Positions 1-5,232 of a DNA stretch of 6,916 bases are shown piece after piece. Every line of letters begins with the position of its first letter. Position 1 is the first letter of the stretch. The DNA comes from Promethearchaeia archaeon. Lineage in GTDB: Archaea > Asgardarchaeota > Lokiarchaeia > Sigyniarchaeales > SOKP01. Made by a program: the position numbers and the translations under genes. The notes beneath the pieces are model-generated. The model searched no databases. It worked only from the letters and a program-made list of their open reading frames with translations, and had not been told where the DNA came from. The stretch is taken from contig JAHQWS010000131.1 in assembly GCA_029856295.1 (NCBI GenBank), forward strand, positions 1-6,916, given 5' to 3'.

Positions 1-46
1 TTCGTATAATTGAATAGAATAATGTAAAAAAAAAGAAGTTAGCTTA

Positions 47-379
47 TTGACAAATAATTATAATCGATTTAAAGAATGGTTAGGTTTAGCATCTAATAAT
101 ATCGATAAAGTAATAAAATTTTATAAGATTAATGAATACTCTGCTTGTGTTTTTAGGATTCAATTATCTACAGAACAACTTCAGAAAGGATTAATTTTTT
201 TACTAGGATTGCAATTCAGGAAAACTCACGAACCTTCCAAAATATTAGAAGCAATTGAAAATAATTCTAGTATTCAAATTGAAAAAAAGAATCTTAGCCT
301 TTCTTACAAAAATGTTAAAAATACGATAATAATTTTTAATATTAATCCAAAAAATATCTTGGATAAATCCATTGTATAA
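47..379 (+). CDS. Short HEPN-domain-like protein
   Basis: A 110-residue protein with the helical pattern of the HEPN superfamily (families like COG1895/COG2250). A first helix covers about residues 15-30 (ASNNIDKVIKFYKINEYSA). A second, about 31-52, matches the usual 'avF..Qq..EkalKgli..lG' signature as VFRIQLSTEQLQKGLIFLLG. It is followed by 'RKTHEPSKIL' (58-67), the KTH..L segment. HEPN proteins often act as the toxin or substrate-binding half of HEPN/nucleotidyltransferase pairs, or as RNases. Here R58 and H61 are only two residues apart, so the catalytic R-x4-6-H motif is not intact. No nucleotidyltransferase gene is visible next to it, though a partner could lie left of the window. The start is TTG, because an in-frame TAA at 20-22 and the lack of other start codons leave only position 47. 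The C-terminal third is not HEPN-like, and the protein is somewhat short for the family, so it may be divergent or decaying. Confidence 0.6.
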   Translation: MTNNYNRFKEWLGLASNNIDKVIKFYKINEYSACVFRIQLSTEQLQKGLIFLLGLQFRKTHEPSKILEAIENNSSIQIEKKNLSLSYKNVKNTIIIFNINPKNILDKSIV

Positions 380-668
380 TAAATTTTTGGTGAAATTTAA
401 ATGAAAAAACTACAAATCTATTTATAAATATCTCTGGAATTTTTTAAAACATTTAGGGTTTAATGAAACATTATTGTAATTATTTTAATAAGAGCATAAA
501 TTGTTTTTACTAGAACGCATTAGTGAAGAAACCTATAATCATTAATATTTACATTTTTATCTTTTAGCTAGAAATGTTAGATTTAATTTTAGTTCTATTG
601 ATTTTAACTCCTCTTTCATAATATTAATAATAATAAAAATAAAATTAAAAGTTGAAAAAATATAAAAA
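380..668. other. Gene-poor AT-rich spacer between convergent genes
   Basis: 289 bp with stops in all frames and no convincing gene. It contains short T tracts (384-388 and 440-445) that could end the HEPN-like transcript, a 12-bp AT palindrome TATTTATAAATA (419-430), and A-rich DNA at the right end that acts as the T-rich terminator of the opposite-strand operon. Two tiny reading frames (EHKLFLLERISEETYNH at 492-545 and a 15-residue hydrophobic peptide at 574-621) are too short to call. They could be remnants of a decayed gene. Confidence 0.5.
635..668 (-). terminator. T-rich terminator of the MaoC operon
   Basis: Read on the minus strand, the MaoC stop codon is followed at once by T5, ATA, T6 and then several more T4-T5 runs. 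There is no clear hairpin. Archaeal RNA polymerase terminates on such T tracts, and this is where the operon must end before the convergent HEPN-like gene. Confidence 0.6.
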
Positions 669-1217
669 TTAATCATTTAATTCAATAATTGCTGTTCCTG
701 GTGTTGCTATCCTCTCTCGATAAGTTAAAGTACCCTCATCAACTTCTTTTGTCTTGACTAATCCGCGTTCAATATCTTTATCTGAAATATAACCTCTTTC
801 ACCTGCTTCGAACTGTTTTACAATATTACCATCTTTATCTTTTATGTCAACATAAGTAAAGGTTGTTTGTGTTACATCAAGATATACTCTTTTTCCCTCA
901 ATTTTAGTGATCTTTCCCTCCGTAACAAGTAAATCTCCGCATCGCACCATTCCACGCATCGTAACATCTGTCTCAATTAGTTTTCCGTATTTGCCATGCT
1001 CTAAGAAATCCTCGAACAATTTAGTAAGAAAACCGTAGGAAAAGAGTCCATGAGCAATTATCCCCTTAAGACCTGCTTTCTCGGCGACTATATCGTTAGT
1101 ATGAATAGGATTGGTATCCCCACTCCACTTAGCGTAACTTTTCAGAAGTTTACGATCTATTTGATCAAATTCATCCTTAATAACTTGCCCTACTTTTAGA
1201 TCTGCTACTTTAACCAT
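669..1217 (-). CDS. MaoC-family (R)-specific enoyl-CoA hydratase, catalytic subunit
   Basis: A 182-residue hot-dog protein of the MaoC dehydratase family. These enzymes add water to trans-2-enoyl-CoA, or remove it from (R)-3-hydroxyacyl-CoA, in the cytoplasm. The R-hydratase signature is complete at residues 28-39 (YAKWSGDTNPIH), giving the catalytic Asp34 and His39. It is followed by the conserved A-H-G stretch at 55-57 (GIIAHGLFSYGF). The region 84-130 is the second half of the hot-dog fold, and about 40 C-terminal residues extend past a minimal MaoC domain. Translation starts at an ATG seven bases after a perfect AGGAGGT site that lies inside the end of the upstream gene, so the two subunits should be made together. 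The partner upstream is a FAS1-like hot-dog protein, and the pair resembles two-subunit hydratases such as mycobacterial HadAB or ChsH1/ChsH2. The acyl-CoA substrate cannot be read from sequence; fatty acid metabolism in the beta-oxidation or synthetic direction is an inference. Confidence 0.92.
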   Translation of the reverse strand: MVKVADLKVGQVIKDEFDQIDRKLLKSYAKWSGDTNPIHTNDIVAEKAGLKGIIAHGLFSYGFLTKLFEDFLEHGKYGKLIETDVTMRGMVRCGDLLVTEGKITKIEGKRVYLDVTQTTFTYVDIKDKDGNIVKQFEAGERGYISDKDIERGLVKTKEVDEGTLTYRERIATPGTAIIELND

Positions 1218-1218
1218 T

Positions 1219-1719
1219 TTAATAACCTCCTGGCCTTACTGCCGCACTAACTGTAGCCTTACAAACCATCTCGTCATTTTGGTTTTTAACATCTACAATT
1301 AATTGAGCAAAAAAAATCATATTTGATTCAACTAACCATACTTTGCCCCATTTTCCTTTTGCCGTGAGTCTATCTCCTGGTTTGATGTCTACACATCCAT
1401 CCCAATTATATTTTTGGCTCGCATGTAATAATTTTCCAAGGTTTAGTATAAAATCGCGTTCTTTACCATCTTGTTCCAATTTCATTCCGAGCAGTAGAGT
1501 ATAAAGTGATTTTATTAAATAATGATTTGCAAAGGCACGGCACGCAACTATTCCCTCTTCCTCTGATCCTACGTATTTAGGATCTGTAATTCCAAATACC
1601 TTGGCAAAATTAACGAGTGTTTTATATCTAACGGTAAGTGAATGAGATCCCGGAATTTCCTTCCCGCCAAGGTTTTCGATTAAAAATTGGGCATTTTTTT
1701 TCATTTCTGCTTCATCCAT
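1219..1719 (-). CDS. FAS1-like/MaoC N-terminal hot-dog dehydratase subunit
   Basis: A 166-residue hot-dog protein like the MaoC N-terminal (FAS1-like dehydratase) domain. The N-terminal half has the helix and turn 'FAKVFGITDPKYVGSEEEG' (38-56), where the family carries its active-site loop. Asp46 is present, but the catalytic His five residues later is missing. The second half has 'LLHASQKYNWDGCVDIKPGD' (97-116), the typical strand plus 'pGDrL' turn, then a C-terminal strand ending VRPGGY. Together with its neighbour this suggests a non-catalytic partner that shapes the acyl-chain pocket while the MaoC subunit supplies Asp and His, as in HadA/HadB. It is first in its operon: its stop is one base from the next ATG and its last codons carry the SD site for that gene. 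A consensus TATA box (TTTAAATA) ends 24 bases before the ATG, so the mRNA may be almost leaderless. Confidence 0.85.
   Translation of the reverse strand: MDEAEMKKNAQFLIENLGGKEIPGSHSLTVRYKTLVNFAKVFGITDPKYVGSEEEGIVACRAFANHYLIKSLYTLLLGMKLEQDGKERDFILNLGKLLHASQKYNWDGCVDIKPGDRLTAKGKWGKVWLVESNMIFFAQLIVDVKNQNDEMVCKATVSAAVRPGGY
1225..1231 (-). promoter_or_regulatory. Strong Shine-Dalgarno site for the MaoC hydratase gene
   Basis: The minus strand reads AGGAGGT, a full anti-SD match, seven bases before the ATG at 1217. It lies within the last codons of the upstream subunit gene and fixes the MaoC start. Most other genes here have no such site. Confidence 0.85.
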
Positions 1720-1742
1720 TTTGGATTCACTTAAATTTTGGC

Positions 1743-1750
1743 TATTTAAA
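1743..1750 (-). promoter_or_regulatory. TATA box of the hydratase operon
   Basis: The minus strand reads TTTAAATA, a match to the archaeal box A, preceded by an A-run that could serve as a BRE. Its centre is about 27 bases from the ATG at 1719, so transcription would begin at or next to the start codon (leaderless). A second AT-rich candidate at 1771-1781 (AAAATATATAA on the minus strand) would give a leader of about 30 bases. Confidence 0.5.
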
Positions 1751-1836
1751 TTTTTTAGTTTAGTTATTGATTATATATTTTAAATTTAATTATGTAAAAT
1801 TTTAATACTTATTTATTGAGCCTTAACGATAGAATG

Positions 1837-1874
1837 AAAAAAAGAATAAATTTCTAACCAAATAAGAATTTGGT
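1837..1874 (-). terminator. Hairpin plus T-tract terminator after mfnE
   Basis: Immediately after the mfnE TAG stop, the minus strand has a perfect 7-bp stem (ACCAAAT, loop TCTT, ATTTGGT; 1857-1874). A T-rich stretch follows, ending in T7 (1843-1837). The T tract alone could end an archaeal transcript. The hairpin touching the stop codon may instead, or in addition, protect the 3' end. Confidence 0.65.
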
Positions 1875-2606
1875 CTAATTTGTAATTTTAGTATAAATTT
1901 TTTCTTTTTGATTTATTGAATCATCAAAAAACTCAATAATTCTTTTAGAATTGAAACTTCCATTTAAAATTATACAAGAGGTTTTAAAATCATTAGTTAA
2001 CTTAAGTGAATAAAGATCTATTGGGTATGATTTTTTTAAATTGTCATATTGAGTTTGGAACTCAGCAAGTTTATTATCTTTTCTTAATTTCTCATACTCT
2101 TTTGTAGATATTTCTTGGATTGGTTCAATCTGGTTTTTAATGAAAATTCCATCAATATCTTTAATTAAGAAACAATGGTTTAATTTAAGAATAGAGGCAA
2201 TATATATTGCTAATGAATCAGAGGTCACTGACCAACTATGTGGTAATTCATCTGTTTGAAAAATAAAATCAAAAGGTAAAAAAATTGAAATAAATTCATT
2301 GCTTTCTTTTAGTTCTTCAATATCTTTAATACACTTAATATCCTTGTATTCTCGACTTATTGCATCGCCATTGCAATTCATAGCAAAAATGGCCATCCAA
2401 TGAGAAAGGTCATCTCCAATATCTAATTTTCTATCAAGAATTCTAATAAAATTAGCATAGGAACCCCCACCAGGAATAATAATTAATTTATCAATGACTT
2501 TCTTTTCATATAAAAGCTTTTTAAATTGATTTAAAGTATATTCTAAATTTTCATGATTTTCAAAGATCTTACCACCGATCTTCGCAATAATTGTTCTACC
2601 TTTCAT
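1875..2606 (-). CDS. mfnE: MfnE, [5-(aminomethyl)furan-3-yl]methyl phosphate kinase (methanofuran synthesis)
   Basis: A 243-residue amino-acid-kinase-fold protein matching archaeal MfnE. The family uses ATP to turn (5-(aminomethyl)furan-3-yl)methyl phosphate into the diphosphate, the activated furan used in methanofuran synthesis. Visible motifs in order: KIGGK (9-13), the N-terminal phosphate-binding loop; IIPGGGSYAN (43-52); LSHWMAIFAM (67-76), the LSH..AI..M signature; HSWSVTSDSLAIYIA (123-137), the HSW.iTSDSL hallmark; KDIDGIF (149-155); and NGS near 215. These separate it from glutamate-5-kinase or isopentenyl phosphate kinase. The stretch at about 165-190, rich in Lys and Glu, looks longer than in the methanogen proteins I recall. 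The gene starts inside the mfnF stop (ATGA overlap) with no SD of its own, which points to translational coupling. MfnF consumes its product, so the pair encodes consecutive steps. A hairpin terminator follows the stop. Confidence 0.92.
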   Translation of the reverse strand: MKGRTIIAKIGGKIFENHENLEYTLNQFKKLLYEKKVIDKLIIIPGGGSYANFIRILDRKLDIGDDLSHWMAIFAMNCNGDAISREYKDIKCIKDIEELKESNEFISIFLPFDFIFQTDELPHSWSVTSDSLAIYIASILKLNHCFLIKDIDGIFIKNQIEPIQEISTKEYEKLRKDNKLAEFQTQYDNLKKSYPIDLYSLKLTNDFKTSCIILNGSFNSKRIIEFFDDSINQKEKIYTKITN

Positions 2607-3700
2607 ATACTTTTTTTTTTATTTAATTGAAAATATAATGCACCTGCAACACCAAATGCAGAGGAACTAATATGATCCAGTATATTTGTAATATCTTCAA
2701 GAGTTTTCACATTATCATATCCTAATTTTTTTAAACATTTTCTTATTAAAAATTCGGCAGATAATCCCGTGATTACAAATAAAGGTTTATTTTCAAATCC
2801 ATTAATATAATCTTTGTGTATATCTATAAATGCTTTTATTTCATCTAAAATTATTTCAATTTGTTTCTCATAAATAAATTTAGCAATTAAATTTAAATCC
2901 TCCCTCTTGATACTATTGATATCCATGCAGATTATCCTGGCTAATCGAGCATAACAATTTTCAAGTGTCTTTGAACGACTGTCTGCCGTATCGTTTGTAT
3001 ATTCATCATCTGTGATGTTTCCTAAGATACGATGAACATCAGAGATTAAGGCAAACTTTTCAAATGAAATTCTAATATTTTTTCCTTTATAAGGGACGAA
3101 GTGAGTTATAGATGGAATTGTTGCTCTAAGCCCTCCTGTATAGATTAATTCATGATTCATTAATCTTGAGATATCATCTTTACCATTTGTAACAGGAACT
3201 GAATTTGATATTGGAATAATATCAATAGTATTTGATCCTGCATCAATCAGTATACAGTTAGGGACAAATTTTCCTAGAAATAAAGAAGTCGAGACCCAAT
3301 TAGCGGCCGCAATTGCAGAGAATTCCGATTTTGCTCTTTCAAAACCAATAAAATCATTATTATTACTCATAAAAAACATTTTTTTTTTATCAAAGACTTT
3401 TGATAGTGCAGCTAAAATGGTTAATATTCCTTCTTTCTTAGTTTGAAAAGCATCTGAAAGCTCAGCGGTAACTGTTATAGACAAGTAATCTATTTCATTT
3501 AATTTGTAATCATATTTTTCTACAACATTTGCCACGATCCTTTTTAACATTTTAGGAATTTCATTTAATGTTTTTTCCCAGAATGGAAAATATTCTATAT
3601 ATGAAAATGAGTCTAAAATTTGTTCATGTTGAATTTTTACCAGAGCAGCTTTAGTATTAGCACCACCAATATCTAATCCTAAAATTATGCAATCATTCAT
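2603..3700 (-). CDS. mfnF: MfnF, furan-tyramine coupling enzyme of methanofuran synthesis
   Basis: A 365-residue member of the ASKHA-fold, hydantoinase/oxoprolinase-like family that contains MfnF (COG1548, the 'H4MPT-linked C1 transfer pathway protein'). MfnF condenses aminomethylfuran-methyl diphosphate with gamma-glutamyltyramine, giving the phenoxymethyl-furan core of methanofuran (APMF-Glu). Motifs: GLDIGGANTKAA (8-19), phosphate loop 1; TVTAELSDAF (76-85); AAANW (131-135); LIDAGSNTIDIIPI (151-164), phosphate loop 2; YTGGLRATIP (187-196); SDVHRILGNI (220-229); TADSRSKT (238-245) followed by ARLARIICMD (251-260); and a C-terminal ITGLSAEF (310-317) with SSSAFGVAGAL (345-355). Length is close to the family norm and no key motif is broken. 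It leads the operon, and its final codons run through A10 and overlap mfnE by four bases. The ATG at 3700 has only weak GGAA upstream. Presence of mfnF implies C1 flow through formyl-methanofuran. Confidence 0.94.
   Translation of the reverse strand: MNDCIILGLDIGGANTKAALVKIQHEQILDSFSYIEYFPFWEKTLNEIPKMLKRIVANVVEKYDYKLNEIDYLSITVTAELSDAFQTKKEGILTILAALSKVFDKKKMFFMSNNNDFIGFERAKSEFSAIAAANWVSTSLFLGKFVPNCILIDAGSNTIDIIPISNSVPVTNGKDDISRLMNHELIYTGGLRATIPSITHFVPYKGKNIRISFEKFALISDVHRILGNITDDEYTNDTADSRSKTLENCYARLARIICMDINSIKREDLNLIAKFIYEKQIEIILDEIKAFIDIHKDYINGFENKPLFVITGLSAEFLIRKCLKKLGYDNVKTLEDITNILDHISSSAFGVAGALYFQLNKKKSI
2611..2620 (-). repeat. A10 homopolymer at the mfnF/mfnE junction
   Basis: Ten consecutive A on the minus strand encode the Lys-Lys-Lys of the mfnF C-terminus, four bases before the mfnE ATG. 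The in-frame reading is AAT AAA AAA AAA AGT ATA TGA. A -1 shift on this slippery run reads AAG TAT ATG AAA and enters the mfnE frame without a stop. The run is also a place where sequencing or assembly could miscount. Confidence 0.8.
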
Positions 3701-3766
3701 TATTTCCAGAAATGTATCCTAAGTGAATTGTTAAATTATCCAAATTTTATTATGGTTTTTTATGTT

Positions 3767-3780
3767 TTTATAATATTAAA
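3767..3780. promoter_or_regulatory. Shared near-palindromic TATA region between mfnF and the beta-helix gene
   Basis: TTTATAATATTAAA reads TTTAATATTATAAA on the other strand, so it offers a TATA-like box in both directions. From its centre, starts are expected near 3800 (+), giving a leader of about 30 bases for the gene at 3830, and near 3747 (-), giving a leader of about 47 bases for mfnF. It is the best box in the 129-bp divergent spacer, but the DNA is so AT-rich that this is only moderately certain. Confidence 0.45.
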
Positions 3781-3818
3781 CCATTTGTAAAATAAAGTTA
3801 CTTGCTAGTTTATTGAAA

Positions 3819-3823
3819 AGGGA
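3819..3823 (+). promoter_or_regulatory. Weak Shine-Dalgarno-like site before the TTG start at 3830
   Basis: AGGGA lies six bases before TTG. An in-frame TAA (3827-3829) directly abuts this TTG, so translation cannot start further upstream, and no in-frame ATG follows in the first 100 residues. The site therefore supports the TTG start. Confidence 0.45.
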
Positions 3824-3829
3824 AATTAA

Positions 3830-4447
3830 TTGGCCGCTACAAATATAATAGCAAAGATTACTATTGATACACATGTAGTAAAATATGAATGGAAGGGAGA
3901 TGGGACTAAAGAGAATCCTATCATCATTGATAATGATGAAGTACTTCCTCAAAATATTGTATTTAGAACCGAAGATTTACACATACAACTAAAAAATATT
4001 GATATTGGCATAATTGTATTTGAAAGATGCCAAAACATAATACTCGAGGATTCTATACTTTCTATTGTTAAATTAAAGTCATGTAATAATATTATCTTAA
4101 GAGATAATTTGATAAAGGATATTAAGATTTTATTCTCAGAAGATTTGATTATAGAGAATAACCGCTTTTATTCATTTTCTAATATTCGCATCTTTACCAT
4201 ACTAATGTTTATTTTTGCTTCAATTTCAGGCGTGGTATTTTTCCTTAGTTATATTGAACTTCTTTATTTCCTTCGAGAGTTGACCTTTCCTGTTTTAATA
4301 TTATGCGCAGTTTTATTCTTTCTTGATATAAAAGAAAAAAGAAATAATATTCTCATTAGTAAAAGATTTAGAAATAATGAGTTTATTAAATTGGAAAGAG
4401 GAACAGTAAGTTCAAAGAAAAAAGAAAAAAGAAAAAACATTAGTTAA
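3830..4447 (+). CDS. Unrecognised beta-helix-like protein with two membrane helices and a Lys-rich tail
   Basis: A 205-residue protein I cannot assign to a named family. The N-terminus has 'WKGDGTKENPIIID' (21-34), much like the 'G.Gt.enP..I' entry motif of NosD-type right-handed beta-helix proteins. Residues 53-113 are a run of short repeats, with C-x-N-I-I-L at 67-72 and 85-90 followed by D/N-rich turns (EDSIL, RDNLI, ENNRF), as in parallel beta-helix rungs. Two hydrophobic helices follow (about 119-141 and 150-166), then a basic tail ending KKKEKRKNIS. There is no signal peptide, so the helical hairpin probably anchors the protein with the beta-rich part and tail on the same, cytoplasmic, side (positive-inside reasoning). 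It starts at TTG, diverges from mfnF across 129 bp and converges on DUF998 with a 25-bp gap. A functional link to methanofuran synthesis is not supported by sequence. Confidence 0.7.
   Translation: MAATNIIAKITIDTHVVKYEWKGDGTKENPIIIDNDEVLPQNIVFRTEDLHIQLKNIDIGIIVFERCQNIILEDSILSIVKLKSCNNIILRDNLIKDIKILFSEDLIIENNRFYSFSNIRIFTILMFIFASISGVVFFLSYIELLYFLRELTFPVLILCAVLFFLDIKEKRNNILISKRFRNNEFIKLERGTVSSKKKEKRKNIS
4417..4437. repeat. Three tandem copies of GAAAAAA; T-rich terminator on the minus strand
   Basis: Three perfect 7-bp units (4417-4423, 4424-4430, 4431-4437). On the plus strand they encode most of the KKKEKRK tail of the beta-helix-like protein. On the minus strand they read TTTTTTC three times, 36-56 bases past the DUF998 stop codon, a good archaeal T-tract terminator for that gene. 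Because the unit is 7 bp, gain or loss of a copy would shift the reading frame of the tail. Confidence 0.7.
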
Positions 4448-4472
4448 AATTGAGTTTAATCAAGTAGCCAAA

Positions 4473-5156
4473 TTAAGAAATTACTGGATTTTTATATGTA
4501 TAGACTCCGTGTACAAATAACCACATTAAGGATGATAAAAACGCAAACCATTCCCATATCACCGAAGATCCATCAGGTGCAAAATTCATCCATTCTCCGA
4601 TTAAAAGTGTGGCAAAGATCAAATACACTATAACATTAAAAAATATTATAAATGGTAAATATCTAGGAATGTTAGGAGTCTTTAATTCAACTACTGTAAA
4701 CATGATACCAGAGAATACAGTACCTACGAATAGTATGAGAGCACCTAACATATGTATTGATAGTGATACACTATAAGGAACAATTGCCACAATCAATGAA
4801 CCAGATGAGGAAAAAAATGACATTATGATCCATACTAGTGTTAATTTTTTGGGCGAACCTATGATTTGTAAATATCTAGCTAAGAACAATATAACTAAAA
4901 CTCTAAAGATTACTAGAATCGTGAATCCCAAATTAAACACTACAGCAGAGGGATATAGCTTACCTTCTTGTGCTCCTACAGGTGTTGACCCTAAATGACT
5001 AACATAGTGAGTAAGAACTGTAAACGTGGGATCTACTTGTATATAGAGAATTATTGAAATAATTACTGTACTAACAGCTAGTATGATTGCCATAAAAAAG
5101 TAATAGCTACCATCAAATCTTCTGAAAAAATTATCTAAATTTTCCATTTCAATCAT
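4473..5156 (-). CDS. DUF998-family six-helix membrane protein
   Basis: A 227-residue integral membrane protein with six hydrophobic segments at about 17-39, 70-96, 105-128, 132-155, 165-187 and 200-221. Family-like features of DUF998 are the 'HYVSHLGS' motif (50-57) in the loop after helix 1, small residues and a Pro at the end of helix 3 (GSLIVAIVP, 119-127), and a His in helix 4 (SIHMLGALILF, 133-143). The biochemical role of DUF998 is not established, so no substrate is proposed. It lies head to head with a TetR regulator 76 bp away, and the shared spacer holds two operator-like repeats and a TATA box usable in this direction (TTTATATA, 5228-5221). The TetR protein very likely controls it. 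The ATG at 5156 has no SD; the ATG three codons later (5147) is an alternative. Its terminator appears to be the T-rich repeat at 4437-4417. Confidence 0.78.
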   Translation of the reverse strand: MIEMENLDNFFRRFDGSYYFFMAIILAVSTVIISIILYIQVDPTFTVLTHYVSHLGSTPVGAQEGKLYPSAVVFNLGFTILVIFRVLVILFLARYLQIIGSPKKLTLVWIIMSFFSSSGSLIVAIVPYSVSLSIHMLGALILFVGTVFSGIMFTVVELKTPNIPRYLPFIIFFNVIVYLIFATLLIGEWMNFAPDGSSVIWEWFAFLSSLMWLFVHGVYTYKNPVIS

Positions 5157-5180
5157 TTTTTCTTATTTTTTTTATTTAAT

Positions 5181-5200
5181 TGAGCAAAGCTCATTTATTG
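5181..5200. promoter_or_regulatory. Operator-like repeat 1 of the TetR/DUF998 spacer
   Basis: TGAGCAAAGCTCATTTATTG. The first 13 bases are a perfect inverted repeat (TGAGC-AAA-GCTCA), with partial symmetry out to 5177-5197 (TAA/TTA). It matches repeat 2 at 17 of 20 positions in the same orientation. The expected minus-strand start from the TATA box at 5221-5228 is near 5198, so a bound repressor would cover the DUF998 start site. Confidence 0.7.
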
Positions 5201-5220
5201 TCACTAATAAGTTTGAATGG

Positions 5221-5228
5221 TATATAAA
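5221..5228. promoter_or_regulatory. Bidirectional TATA box between DUF998 and TetR
   Basis: The plus strand reads TATATAAA. The minus strand reads TTTATATA, a match to the archaeal consensus, preceded by an A-rich stretch (ATAAAC) that could be the BRE. With starts about 26 bases from its centre, transcripts would begin near 5198 (-) and near 5251 (+). The plus prediction falls after the ATG at 5233. Confidence 0.55.
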
Positions 5229-5232
5229 GTTT

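Noticed and set aside
419..430. 12-bp palindrome TATTTATAAATA as a regulatory site.
   Set aside because: It consists only of A and T in a very AT-rich spacer, and no promoter or gene start lies next to it.
492..545. 17-residue frame EHKLFLLERISEETYNH as a gene or HEPN C-terminus.
   Set aside because: It is directly preceded by an in-frame stop, has no start codon, and shows no clear match to the missing HEPN part.
574..621. 15-residue hydrophobic peptide beginning MLDLILVLL.
   Set aside because: It is too short, has no ribosome binding site, and such runs are common by chance in T-rich DNA.
3813..3830. Upstream TTG (3813) as the start of the beta-helix-like gene.
   Set aside because: It is in another frame, and an in-frame TAA at 3827-3829 blocks any start before 3830.
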